This document shows, piece after piece, positions 54,544 to 61,691 of a stretch of DNA of 64,000 nucleotides. The stretch is from the NCBI RefSeq assembly GCF_003993795.1, contig NZ_RWKV01000016.1, forward strand, positions 124,001-188,000, given 5' to 3'. Under the pieces are notes generated by a model, which worked only from the letters and a program-made list of their open reading frames with translations, ran no database searches and was not told the DNA's origin. This DNA is from Aquabacter cavernae. Its GTDB lineage: Bacteria; Pseudomonadota; Alphaproteobacteria; Rhizobiales; Xanthobacteraceae. Numbering within the stretch: position 1 is the first letter of the stretch; every line of letters starts with the position of its first letter. The position numbers and the translations under genes were made by a program.

Positions 54544-55409
54544 GCGAAACCGCGTCCGAAATCCCCGCCGAGATCCGCACCCTCACACCCGACGAAGTGG
54601 ACATGGCGGTGGAATGGGCCGCCGGGGAAGGCTGGAATCCCGCCCTCCACGATGCCCAGCCCTTCCAGGCGCAGGACCCGGAGGGCTTCCTCGGCCTGTT
54701 CGAGGGCGAAGCGCTCACCGCCTGCATCTCGGCCATGACCTATGGCGAGGTGTTCGGCTTCATCGGCTTCTATATCTGCCGGCCGGAGCGGCGCGGCCAT
54801 GGCCTCGGCCTGCGGCTCTGGCAGGCGGCCATGGAGCGCCTCGGCACGCGCACCATCGGCCTCGACGGCGTGGTGGCCCAGCAGGATAATTACCGCACGT
54901 CCGGCTTCGTCCTGGCCCACCGCAACATCCGCTTCGGCGGGCGCCCCATCAGCCTGCCGGGCGCGGGCGGCGTCACCCCCATCGAGCGGGCCGATTTCCC
55001 GGCCCTGTTCGGCTTCGACCGGGCGCATTTCGGCTTCGACCGGCCGGGCTTCCTCGAACGCTGGCTGGTGCCGCCAGAGGGCACGGCCCTCCTCGCCCGC
55101 AGCGGCGACGCGGTGACAGGCTACGGGGTGGTCCGCCGCGCCCGTGAGGGACACAAGATCGGCCCCCTGTTCGCGCAGGACGACGACACCGCCCGCGCCC
55201 TCTATGCGGGCCTCTCCACCGCCGCCCATGCCGCCGCCCCGGACGCGCCTTTGTTCCTGGACGTGCCCGAACCTAACGAGGCGGCCCGCACCATGGCCCA
55301 GGAGGCGGGGCTCTCCCCGGTGTTCGAGACCGCCCGCATGTATCGCGGGGACGCTCCCGACCTGCCGGTCGCGCGCATCTACGGTATCACCAGCTTCGAG
55401 CTGGGATGA
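54540..55409 (+). CDS. Two-domain GNAT acetyltransferase
   Basis: The 289-residue protein has an N-terminal GNAT domain (EIRTLTPDEVDMAVEWAAGEGWNP, FIGFYICRPERRGHGLGLRLW with the acetyl-CoA loop near residues 82-95) and a second GNAT-like domain from about residue 150 (FDRAHFGFDRPGFLERWL, GYGVVRRAREGHKIGPL). This resembles YitH/HolE-type proteins. Residues 15-45 are strikingly Trp/Glu-rich. It starts inside the stop of the HAD gene. The substrate is unknown. Confidence 0.85.
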   Translation: MSETASEIPAEIRTLTPDEVDMAVEWAAGEGWNPALHDAQPFQAQDPEGFLGLFEGEALTACISAMTYGEVFGFIGFYICRPERRGHGLGLRLWQAAMERLGTRTIGLDGVVAQQDNYRTSGFVLAHRNIRFGGRPISLPGAGGVTPIERADFPALFGFDRAHFGFDRPGFLERWLVPPEGTALLARSGDAVTGYGVVRRAREGHKIGPLFAQDDDTARALYAGLSTAAHAAAPDAPLFLDVPEPNEAARTMAQEAGLSPVFETARMYRGDAPDLPVARIYGITSFELG

Positions 55410-55436
55410 GCCGCCCCTCGACGGGCGGCCTGCTTT

Positions 55437-55455
55437 ATGTAAATGAAGCTTACAT
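55437..55455. promoter_or_regulatory. TetR-type operator upstream of tetR-like gene
   Basis: ATGTAA (55437-55442) and TTACAT (55450-55455) are inverted around a seven-base spacer that includes ATGAAGC, 16 bases before the TetR start. The half-sites equal those of the operator before the DUF2852 gene at 56163-56181, which suggests autoregulation. Confidence 0.7.
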
Positions 55456-55470
55456 GATCGGGATCCCATC

Positions 55471-56106
55471 ATGAGCTGGTCGAAGTCGGACCGCGACGGC
55501 CCCCGCGCCTATCACCACGGCAACCTGAAGGAAGCCCTGGTGCGCGCGGTGCTGGACCTCATCGGCGAGAAGGGGCCGGGCGGCTTCACCTTCGCGGAGG
55601 CGGCGCGCGCCGCGGGCGTCAGCCCGGCCGCGCCCTACCGCCATTTCAAGGACCGGGACGAATTGATGGCCGAAGTGGCCCTGCGCGGCTTCTCGGCGTT
55701 CGCGGACGCGCTGGAGGCTGCCTGGGACAAGGGCCGCCCCGACCCCCGCACCGCATTGGAGCGGCTGGGCCGCGCCTATCTCGCCTTCGCCCGCACGCAA
55801 CCGGCTTATTATGCCGCCATGTTCGAGGCCAATGTGCCAGCGGATGCCACGCCGGAACTGCGGGCGGCCGGCGACCGGGCCTTCGGCGCCCTGCGCAACG
55901 CGGCGGAAGCGGTTGCCGCGAGCCTGCCGTCCCGTCCGCCCGCCCTCATGCTGGCGCTGCACATCTGGTCGCTCGCCCACGGCATCGCCGACCTGTTCGG
56001 TCGTGGTGACAAGGCACGGCGCAACCTGCCCATGCCCGCCGAGGACCTGCTGGAGGCGGGCGTGCTCATCTATCTTCAGGGTCTCGGCGCCGATCCGAAC
56101 CGCTGA
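55471..56106 (+). CDS. TetR/AcrR family transcriptional regulator
   Basis: The 211-residue protein has the N-terminal helix-turn-helix (AVLDLIGEKGPGGFTFAEAARAAGVSPAAPYRHFKDRDEL, about residues 27-67) and a helical C-terminal ligand-binding domain with the WHG-type region LALHIWSLAHGIADL near residue 160. It probably represses itself and the DUF2852 gene through TGTAA/TTACA palindromes found before both. The inducer is unknown. Confidence 0.92.
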   Translation: MSWSKSDRDGPRAYHHGNLKEALVRAVLDLIGEKGPGGFTFAEAARAAGVSPAAPYRHFKDRDELMAEVALRGFSAFADALEAAWDKGRPDPRTALERLGRAYLAFARTQPAYYAAMFEANVPADATPELRAAGDRAFGALRNAAEAVAASLPSRPPALMLALHIWSLAHGIADLFGRGDKARRNLPMPAEDLLEAGVLIYLQGLGADPNR

Positions 56107-56134
56107 TTTCCGCGTCTCCGTCCCCGGGCACCGC

Positions 56135-56181
56135 TTGACAGAAACCAGCCTCACACGCATATATGTAAATGTTATTTACAT
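56135..56181 (+). promoter_or_regulatory. Promoter and TetR-type operator of the DUF2852 gene
   Basis: TTGACA (56135-56140) is followed after 17-18 bases by an A/T-rich -10 region (CATATA/ATATAT near 56158-56164). ATGTAAAT (56163-56170) and ATTTACAT (56174-56181) form a perfect 8+8 inverted repeat around GTT and overlap the -10 edge and the expected start site. The arrangement predicts repression by the TetR protein encoded just upstream. Confidence 0.82.
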
Positions 56182-56202
56182 TCACACCGAAAGGGTTCGC
56201 CC

Positions 56203-56625
56203 GTGACACTCGTATCGAAACTGGATGGCCTCGGCACCGGGGCGTGGGTCGCGCTGGCGATCCTCGGCTTCGTGTTCTGGTGGCCGGTGGGCTTGGCGCT
56301 GCTGGCCTTCACCATCTTCAGTGGGCGCATCGGCTGCGGCCATCGCATGAGCCGCTGGCAGGACAAGATGGACCGCATGTGCGGCGGCGGCCGTGGACCG
56401 GGCGGCAACGGCTTCTGGGGCCCGCCCTCCTCCGGCAACCGCGCCTTCGACGACTACCGCGCCGAAACGCTGAAGCGCCTGGAAGACGAGCAGCGGGAGT
56501 TCAAGGACTTCCTGGAGCGCCTGCGGATGGCGAAGGACAAGGCCGAGTTCGACCAGTTCATGGCCGACCGCCGCCGTGGCGGCCCCGCCGGCGACAACAC
56601 GCCGGACGTTCAGCCGCAAAGCTGA
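56203..56625 (+). CDS. DUF2852 membrane protein
   Basis: The 140-residue protein has one or two N-terminal hydrophobic helices (residues 13-42, [21 protein letters not shown]) and a charged, helical cytoplasmic tail with [20 protein letters not shown] and [13 protein letters not shown]. This matches DUF2852, a Rhizobiales-enriched family of unknown function. GTG at 56203 follows a weak ribosome site. It is likely repressed by the adjacent TetR protein and ended by the terminator at 56652. Confidence 0.88.
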   Translation: MTLVSKLDGLGTGAWVALAILGFVFWWPVGLALLAFTIFSGRIGCGHRMSRWQDKMDRMCGGGRGPGGNGFWGPPSSGNRAFDDYRAETLKRLEDEQREFKDFLERLRMAKDKAEFDQFMADRRRGGPAGDNTPDVQPQS

Positions 56626-56651
56626 CGCGCCCGGACAGCACCATAGATCGG

Positions 56652-56682
56652 ACCGCCGGCCTTCGGGCCGGCGGTTTTGTTT
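56652..56682 (+). terminator. Intrinsic terminator after DUF2852 gene
   Basis: ACCGCCGGCC (56652-56661) pairs perfectly with GGCCGGCGGT (56666-56675) around a TTCG tetraloop and is followed by TTTGTTTC. It isolates the TetR/DUF2852 unit from the downstream SMR gene. Confidence 0.92.
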
Positions 56683-56800
56683 CGGGCTGGGACCGACCCC
56701 TTTTGCGCGCGCTTTATTGCCCCCGACAAAGGGACAAGTGCTTCGCCGATGCCGCGAGAAATGCGTTGACGGAACAGGCCCGCATCCCTTCCATGCGGCC

Positions 56801-57130
56801 ATGACCTATCTCTATCTGTTCATCGCCATCGTGGCGGAAGTGATCGCCACGTCCGCCCTGAAGGCCGCGGAAGGCTTCACCCGCCTCGGCCCCTCCATCA
56901 TCGTGGCGGTGGGCTATGCGATTGCCTTCTATTGCCTGTCGCTGGTGCTGCGGACCATGCCGGTGGGCATCGCCTATGCGGTCTGGTCCGGGGTCGGCAT
57001 CGTCCTGGTGGCGGGCATCGGCGCCGTGCTTTACGGCCAGAAGCTGGACCTGCCCGCCATTGTCGGGCTCGGCCTCATCATCGCGGGCGTGCTGGTGGTG
57101 AACCTGCTCTCCAAGACCGTTTCCCACTAG
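56801..57130 (+). CDS. Small multidrug resistance (EmrE-type) transporter
   Basis: The 109-residue protein has four transmembrane helices and the SMR key residues: the membrane Glu in [12 protein letters not shown] near residue 13, the Trp in YAVWSGVG near 63 and a C-terminal GVLVVNLLS helix. SMR dimers exchange protons for lipophilic cations or guanidinium. The sequence suits the EmrE/QacE subgroup by eye. ATG at 56801 begins the family sequence. It is convergent with the GNAT gene. No regulator is directly attached; the TetR upstream is separated by a terminator. Confidence 0.92.
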   Translation: MTYLYLFIAIVAEVIATSALKAAEGFTRLGPSIIVAVGYAIAFYCLSLVLRTMPVGIAYAVWSGVGIVLVAGIGAVLYGQKLDLPAIVGLGLIIAGVLVVNLLSKTVSH

Positions 57131-57153
57131 GGCCCGAAAGACCCCCGGCGCCG

Positions 57154-57783
57154 TCAGGCGGCGCGAGGCGTGGGAAGGAACATCTCGAAGACACGCCCGG
57201 CGGCATCGCGCTGCGCCTGGAAGATGGCGCCCGCCACCCCCCGCGCCTCGGCATTCGCCTCCTCCGCCAGCGACATGGCCGTGGGGAAAGGCGCCACCAC
57301 CTGGGCAATTACCGTATCGCTGTCGAAGGCGAGGTCCGCATCGAACTTACGGGCCATCTTCTGCATGGGGCGGTTATAGGCGAGGCAGTTCATCTGCAGG
57401 GTGCGGATGCCGCGATTGCGGGCAGCCAGGATGAGGCGCTCCATCAGCAGGGTGCCGAGGCCGTGTCCCTGATACTCGGTCTCCACGCTGAACGCCGCCT
57501 CCGCCTCCTGGGCCAGGATCTCCGAAAGGGGATAGAGTTCACCGGCCGCGCGCAGCGTCCCGTCCAGGAACGCCCCCATAACGATGGAGCCCGAGCGGAA
57601 CACCCGCCCGGCATAATGGGTGACGAATTCCTCGCTCACCGAGGAGCCGAACCGGCTGCGCCGGCTGTCCGTGTCGAGGCGGAGCATATGGTCGCGAAAC
57701 AACAGCGCTTCCGCCGGCCACAGGCGGCGAATCACCGGGATCGCGTCCCCCTGTTCGGTCATCATGCGGGCCTCCTGATCCAT
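57154..57783 (-). CDS. GNAT family N-acetyltransferase
   Basis: The 209-residue protein has the acetyl-CoA loop VETEYQGHGLGTLLMERLILAA near residues 95-115, preceded by the strand MGAFLDGTLRAAGELYPL and followed by RTLQMNCLAYNRPMQKMARKF. Rhizobiales carry several such paralogues of unknown substrate. The start could be either ATG within the first seven residues. The 186 bases to the ialB stop are relatively A/T-rich and hold its promoter; no other gene was recognised there. Confidence 0.88.
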   Translation of the reverse strand: MDQEARMMTEQGDAIPVIRRLWPAEALLFRDHMLRLDTDSRRSRFGSSVSEEFVTHYAGRVFRSGSIVMGAFLDGTLRAAGELYPLSEILAQEAEAAFSVETEYQGHGLGTLLMERLILAARNRGIRTLQMNCLAYNRPMQKMARKFDADLAFDSDTVIAQVVAPFPTAMSLAEEANAEARGVAGAIFQAQRDAAGRVFEMFLPTPRAA

Positions 57784-57969
57784 TGGACCGTGGCCCGCAA
57801 CCTATGTGCATTGCAACAAAGGTCAAGGAGACTGACCTAAGAGATAAGCACACTCCCTTTGAGGGAAAGGCATTATCAATCTGATATCAAACAGGAAATG
57901 GGGTGCCATGCGAAAACGGCATCCCTGATGCGCTGCAGCATGGAAGCTCCAGCGCCGCGAGGCCGCGCC

Positions 57970-58605
57970 TCACATCTTGTCGCGCGCGGAGAGAGCCGCG
58001 GAGAGGCCCTTGAGCGAGATGGGCAAGGTGATCGTGGACTGATTGCGGTCCTGGAACACCAGGGAGCCCGCCCCCGTGGCCGAGGAGATGGCACTCGCCT
58101 GCTGGGGCGTCAGGTCCACGTCCGCGATGCACGCGCGGATGCAGAACTTGAAGGCGACCGGAATGGGCTTGCCGTTGTCGCCCACGGTGAGCTGCGCGCC
58201 CGCCGGCAGCCACACGCCCACCGGAAGCTGGAGCACGAGCCGCAGGGGCGCGTCGCTCTTCAGCTTGCCGAACACCACCTGGGCGGTGAGGCCCTGCTGG
58301 GCATTGCCGATCTGGAGGGTCTGCGCCACCTCGCACACCTTGGCACCGCCCGTGCCCTCGCCGCGCTCGCAGCGAACCACCCAATCGTCATAAGTGGCGC
58401 TGGTGCGGGTCGGCCCCTCATCCTCGCTGGCGCCAAGCGCAGGCTTCTGGGCCGCAGGGGCGGCGGGAGCCGGCTTCCTGGGCTGCTGCGCGGGCGCGGG
58501 AGCGGCAGGCGCCGCCGGTGCCTGAGCGAATGCACCGCCCATACCCGTCAGGACGAGGGCGCCCGCCAGGGCACAGACACGCAGAACGGAGAAATCGCGG
58601 CTCAT
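57970..58605 (-). CDS. IalB family periplasmic protein
   Basis: The 211-residue product has a signal peptide (residues 1-27, ending GGAFAQA), a Pro/Ala-rich linker (28-65) and the IalB domain: TYDDWVVRCERG, a conserved Cys in KVCEVAQTL, VWLPAGAQLTVGD and FKFCIRACIADVDL. It is named for Bartonella invasion-associated locus B; in free-living alphaproteobacteria its role is undefined. ATG at 58605 starts the signal peptide; the much longer open frame upstream lies opposite hupE and is a shadow. Confidence 0.88.
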   Translation of the reverse strand: MSRDFSVLRVCALAGALVLTGMGGAFAQAPAAPAAPAPAQQPRKPAPAAPAAQKPALGASEDEGPTRTSATYDDWVVRCERGEGTGGAKVCEVAQTLQIGNAQQGLTAQVVFGKLKSDAPLRLVLQLPVGVWLPAGAQLTVGDNGKPIPVAFKFCIRACIADVDLTPQQASAISSATGAGSLVFQDRNQSTITLPISLKGLSAALSARDKM

Positions 58606-58773
58606 GGGTTCACTCGCTGGGACACCAAACCCACACTGCATACCAATACCGCACCACGGTGCCAACCACGGCTCCGATACCGGCGCGTTTCCGAACATCA
58701 CAGCGCGCGAGAAAAGGTTCACGGCGGCGTGTACGCGATCTAGCATGTGGGTCTCCAGAGGGACCAACATACA

Positions 58774-59376
58774 ATGATGCGCTCGCTTCGCCCCGTTCTC
58801 GCCGCCGGCCTGTTCGGCCTCCTTCCGTCCGTGGCCTTCGCCCATACCGGCGTGGGCGATGCGCACGGCTTTAGCCACGGCTTCTTCCACCCGCTCACCG
58901 GCATCGACCATGTGCTCGCCATGGTGGCCGTGGGCATCCTGGCCTGGCAGTCGGGTGGGCGCGCGGTCTGGGCCGTACCGCTGGCCTTTGTCGGGCTGAT
59001 GGTGGCGGGCGGCGCGCTGGGCGCGACCGGCATGGATCTGCCTTATGTGGAAATCGGCATCGCGCTGTCCGTTGTGGTGCTGGGCGCCGCCGTGGCCTAC
59101 GGCGTCACCCTGCCGCTCGCGGCGGCGGTGGGCCTTGCGGGCTTCTTCGCCCTGTTCCACGGCCACGCCCACGGCGCCGAGATGCCCGAGAATGCCAGCG
59201 GCCTCGCTTATGGTGCCGGCTTCGTCATCGCCACCGTCATGCTGCATCTGGCTGGCATCGGCGTGGGCATGGGCATTGCCCGCATCGGCGAGCGCCATGG
59301 CGCGGCGCTGGTGCGCGCGTCGGGCGCCGCCATCGCGCTCGGCGGCGTGGTGCTCCTGGCGCGCCTGTCGGTCTGA
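58774..59376 (+). CDS. HupE/UreJ family protein
   Basis: The 200-residue protein has a signal peptide (residues 1-24, ending VAFA) and then HTGVGDAHGFSHGFFHPLTGIDHVLAMVAVGI, the conserved His-rich first segment of HupE/UreJ, followed by five or six helices and HGHAHGAEMP near residue 130. Members transport nickel, mostly beside [NiFe] hydrogenase or urease genes. No such genes lie here, so this is a stand-alone copy. Start is ATG at 58774 or 58777. Confidence 0.9.
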   Translation: MMRSLRPVLAAGLFGLLPSVAFAHTGVGDAHGFSHGFFHPLTGIDHVLAMVAVGILAWQSGGRAVWAVPLAFVGLMVAGGALGATGMDLPYVEIGIALSVVVLGAAVAYGVTLPLAAAVGLAGFFALFHGHAHGAEMPENASGLAYGAGFVIATVMLHLAGIGVGMGIARIGERHGAALVRASGAAIALGGVVLLARLSV

Positions 59377-59381
59377 TCCGC

Positions 59382-59484
59382 TAGAGTGTTTCAGCCTTTC
59401 GTGGAAACGCTGAAACACCCACTCTCTTTGTTTTCCGCGTTTCCTTCACGCGAACCGCTTCACACTTCGCTCGGAAACGCTTTA
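59382..59484. repeat. RIME-like palindromic repeat, copy 3 (double element)
   Basis: The left half is a perfect palindrome, GTGTTTCAGC (59386-59395) with GCTGAAACAC (59409-59418). The right half, read on the minus strand, is AAGCGTTTCCGAGCGAAG followed by TTCGCGTGAAGGAAACGCGG, nearly identical to copy 1. Its right end TAAAGCG carries the stop codon of the phosphotransferase-like gene; the hupE stop lies a few bases to its left. Confidence 0.87.
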
Positions 59485-60450
59485 CCGGGCGAGGAACGCC
59501 TCGCACAGTTCCACCGTCCCGCGCGTATAATCCGGCCCCAGCGCGCGGGCGGTGTCGGTCTCCTTGTGGGAGGCCAGCCACGCAGTGAGCAGGATGCGGC
59601 GCAGCGTCACGAATAAAGGCAGCAGCCCCGCATCCGCCTGGGACAAAGGCGCCACGCGCCGGTAGCCGTCGGCCCAGGCCGCAGCGAGGGCAGGAACATA
59701 GGGCTCGTGCTCGATGAAGCTCACCGCCGCCGCGAAGTCGTAGAGGAACCACGAGAAGCCGCAATCGTCGAAGTCGATCAGCGACAGGCCCGCTGTGTCC
59801 ACCAGCAGGTTGGCGAGCCGGAGGTCCGCATGGATGAGGCCGAACACGTCCGGCCCCTGGCCGATCACGGCCAGGTCCCGCTCCAGTCGCGCGGCCGCCC
59901 GCCCGATCACCCGCGCGCCGTCCGCCTCAAGCCCCAGGCCCGCGCGCCAGTCGCCCCAATGGGGGGCGGTGCCGAGCGTGGTCTCGAAGGTCCAGACCTT
60001 GCGCCGGAACCCCTCCGGCCGCCGCCAGGAACGGGCATGGCCATGCAGCCGCGCCGTCAGCGCGCCGAGATCCGCGAACCAGCCGGAAAGGTCCGCCCCC
60101 GGCTCCGGCGCCGCTCCAGGTAGATAGCGGAACGCCACCACATGATGCAGCCGCCCGCCGGGTGTCAGGTCCTGGATGAAATCCCCGTCCCGCGCCGCCA
60201 CCGGGCACGGCACGGGAAGCTCTCCTTCCAGGGCCCGCAGCCAAGCCAGCTCCGACGCGATCTCGGCGCGGTCGTGATAGCCCGGCCGGTGGACGCGCAG
60301 CACCAGATCCCGCGTGCCGTCCTCAGCGCGGAAGGCCACGTTCTCCGACACGGACAGGCATTCCAGCCGCGCATCGGGGGCAAGCCCCCATCGCGGCAAG
60401 TCCGCCCGCAGGGCGCTCTCGGCCGCCTGCACGAATCCCTCGTCCAGCAC
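59482..60450 (-). CDS. Aminoglycoside phosphotransferase (APH)-like kinase
   Basis: The 322-residue protein has the APH/choline-kinase fold: an N-lobe with LSVSENVAFRAEDGTRDLVLRVHRPG, the Brenner motif GLIHADLRLANLLVD near residue 212, and the Mg-binding LIDFDDCGFSWFLYDF. It probably phosphorylates a small alcohol or amino acid, as ThrB-like or hydroxylysine kinases do; antibiotic resistance is only one possibility. The stop TAA is provided by the RIME-like repeat. It is divergent from the NadQ-like gene by 226 bases, in which I see no gene. Confidence 0.87.
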   Translation of the reverse strand: MLDEGFVQAAESALRADLPRWGLAPDARLECLSVSENVAFRAEDGTRDLVLRVHRPGYHDRAEIASELAWLRALEGELPVPCPVAARDGDFIQDLTPGGRLHHVVAFRYLPGAAPEPGADLSGWFADLGALTARLHGHARSWRRPEGFRRKVWTFETTLGTAPHWGDWRAGLGLEADGARVIGRAAARLERDLAVIGQGPDVFGLIHADLRLANLLVDTAGLSLIDFDDCGFSWFLYDFAAAVSFIEHEPYVPALAAAWADGYRRVAPLSQADAGLLPLFVTLRRILLTAWLASHKETDTARALGPDYTRGTVELCEAFLAR

Positions 60451-60676
60451 CGGTCTCTCCCGCGCATGAGATGGAGCCGCTCTCTATCAAGAGGTGAGCG
60501 GTCGGTTCAACCCGAAGGGGCCGGTGTCATGCGCTCATCCGGGAACACGTCGCGGTGTTTTTTGCGCGTATGCAAACGATCCCGTGGCCGGACGCATTGA
60601 AGCGCAAGGCGTTTCACGTCATAGCTCGAAAGCCTGCCGCGACCCCGCGTGCCATCCATCGAGGTGGAAGCAATCC

Positions 60677-61630
60677 ATGCCCCCCCGCCTGCCCCGCCCC
60701 GCTGCACCCTCCGCCCCCGCTGGCGTGAGCATTGATCTGTCGGCGGCAGTGGCGGCGGTGACGCAGGATGAGCCGCGCGTGCTGTCCGTGCGCGGCGGGG
60801 AGCGGCCTGCCCTGCCCTCGGGCCCGCTGGAAAGCGACCACCGCACATTGGAGGCCGGGCTGCGCTCCTGGGTGGAGAAGCAGACCAACCAGACCCTCAA
60901 TTATGTGGAGCAGCTCTACACGTTCGGCGATCTCGACCGGCAGGATGACGGGGCACGGGCGCTGTCGGTGGCCTATCTCGCTCTGGTGCGGGAAGCCCGG
61001 CCGGCGGGCGAGATCGAAGCATCCTGGCTCGACTGGTATTCCTGCTTCCCCTGGGAGGACTGGCGCGCCGGGCGCCCTGCCATCCTCGACACGATCGAGG
61101 CGGGTCTGGACGCATGGGCCGGGCGTGCGGGACATGCGACGGCGGCGGATATCCGGCGGGAACGGCGGCGGCTCGCCTTCGGCTCGGGTGGCGCCTGGAA
61201 CGACGAGCGGGTGCTGGAGCGCTACGAACTGCTCTATGAGGCGGGCCTCGTCCAGGAAGCCGCGGACACCGTGGCCGACGGGGGTACAGCCCCCCCGCTC
61301 GGCCGGGCCATGGCCTTTGACCATCGCCGCATCCTCGCCACCGCCATCGGCCGCCTGCGGGGCAAGATCAAGTATCGCCCCGTGGTGTTCGAGTTGATGC
61401 CGCCCGCCTTCACCCTGCTCCAGCTCCAGCGCGCGGTGGAAGCCCTGTCCGGCATGCGCCTCCACAAGCAAAATTTCCGCCGCCTGGTGGAGACACAGGG
61501 GCTCGTGGAAGAGACCGGAGAGACCGCAACCGAGACCGGCGGGCGCCCCGCCCGTCTCGTACGGTTCCGGCGCGAGGTGCTTCTGGAGCGCCCCGCCCCC
61601 GGTGTGCGTCCCGCTGCCCCGCGTCGATAA
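60677..61630 (+). CDS. NadQ-like NAD-biosynthesis regulator
   Basis: The 317-residue protein resembles the alphaproteobacterial NadQ/NAD-regulator family (COG4111, recalled). It has a Nudix-like N-terminal fold (DEPRVLSVRGG to LVREARP) lacking a recognisable Nudix box, LDWYSCFPWEDWRAG and RYELLYEAGLV. A C-terminal winged helix follows, LRGKIKYRPVVFELMPPAFTLLQLQRAVEALSG to LHKQNFRRLVE (about 220-275). NadQ represses nadABC in Rhizobiales; no nad gene is adjacent here. ATG at 60677 follows GAGGTGGA; the upstream frame is rejected. The stop TAA is shared with a RIME-like repeat. Confidence 0.8.
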   Translation: MPPRLPRPAAPSAPAGVSIDLSAAVAAVTQDEPRVLSVRGGERPALPSGPLESDHRTLEAGLRSWVEKQTNQTLNYVEQLYTFGDLDRQDDGARALSVAYLALVREARPAGEIEASWLDWYSCFPWEDWRAGRPAILDTIEAGLDAWAGRAGHATAADIRRERRRLAFGSGGAWNDERVLERYELLYEAGLVQEAADTVADGGTAPPLGRAMAFDHRRILATAIGRLRGKIKYRPVVFELMPPAFTLLQLQRAVEALSGMRLHKQNFRRLVETQGLVEETGETATETGGRPARLVRFRREVLLERPAPGVRPAAPRR

Positions 61631-61682
61631 AGCGTTTCCGAACGAAGTGCGAAGCGGTTCGCTCGGAAACGCAGAAACACTC
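61628..61682. repeat. RIME-like palindromic repeat, copy 4
   Basis: The element begins TAAAGCG. GCGTTTCCGA (61632-61641) pairs perfectly with TCGGAAACGC (61663-61672), and it ends AGAAACACTCC. The core matches copy 1 but replaces GTGAAG by TCG, lengthening the perfect stem. The first TAA is the stop codon of the NadQ-like gene. Confidence 0.85.
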
Positions 61683-61691
61683 CAGGGGCCC

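Noticed and set aside
56203-57130. TetR regulator as controller of the SMR efflux gene
   Set aside because: A strong terminator and about 120 bases separate them, and no TGTAA palindrome precedes the SMR gene.
57970-59418. 482-codon minus-strand frame extending ialB upstream
   Set aside because: The added part is antisense to hupE; the ialB signal peptide begins at 58605.
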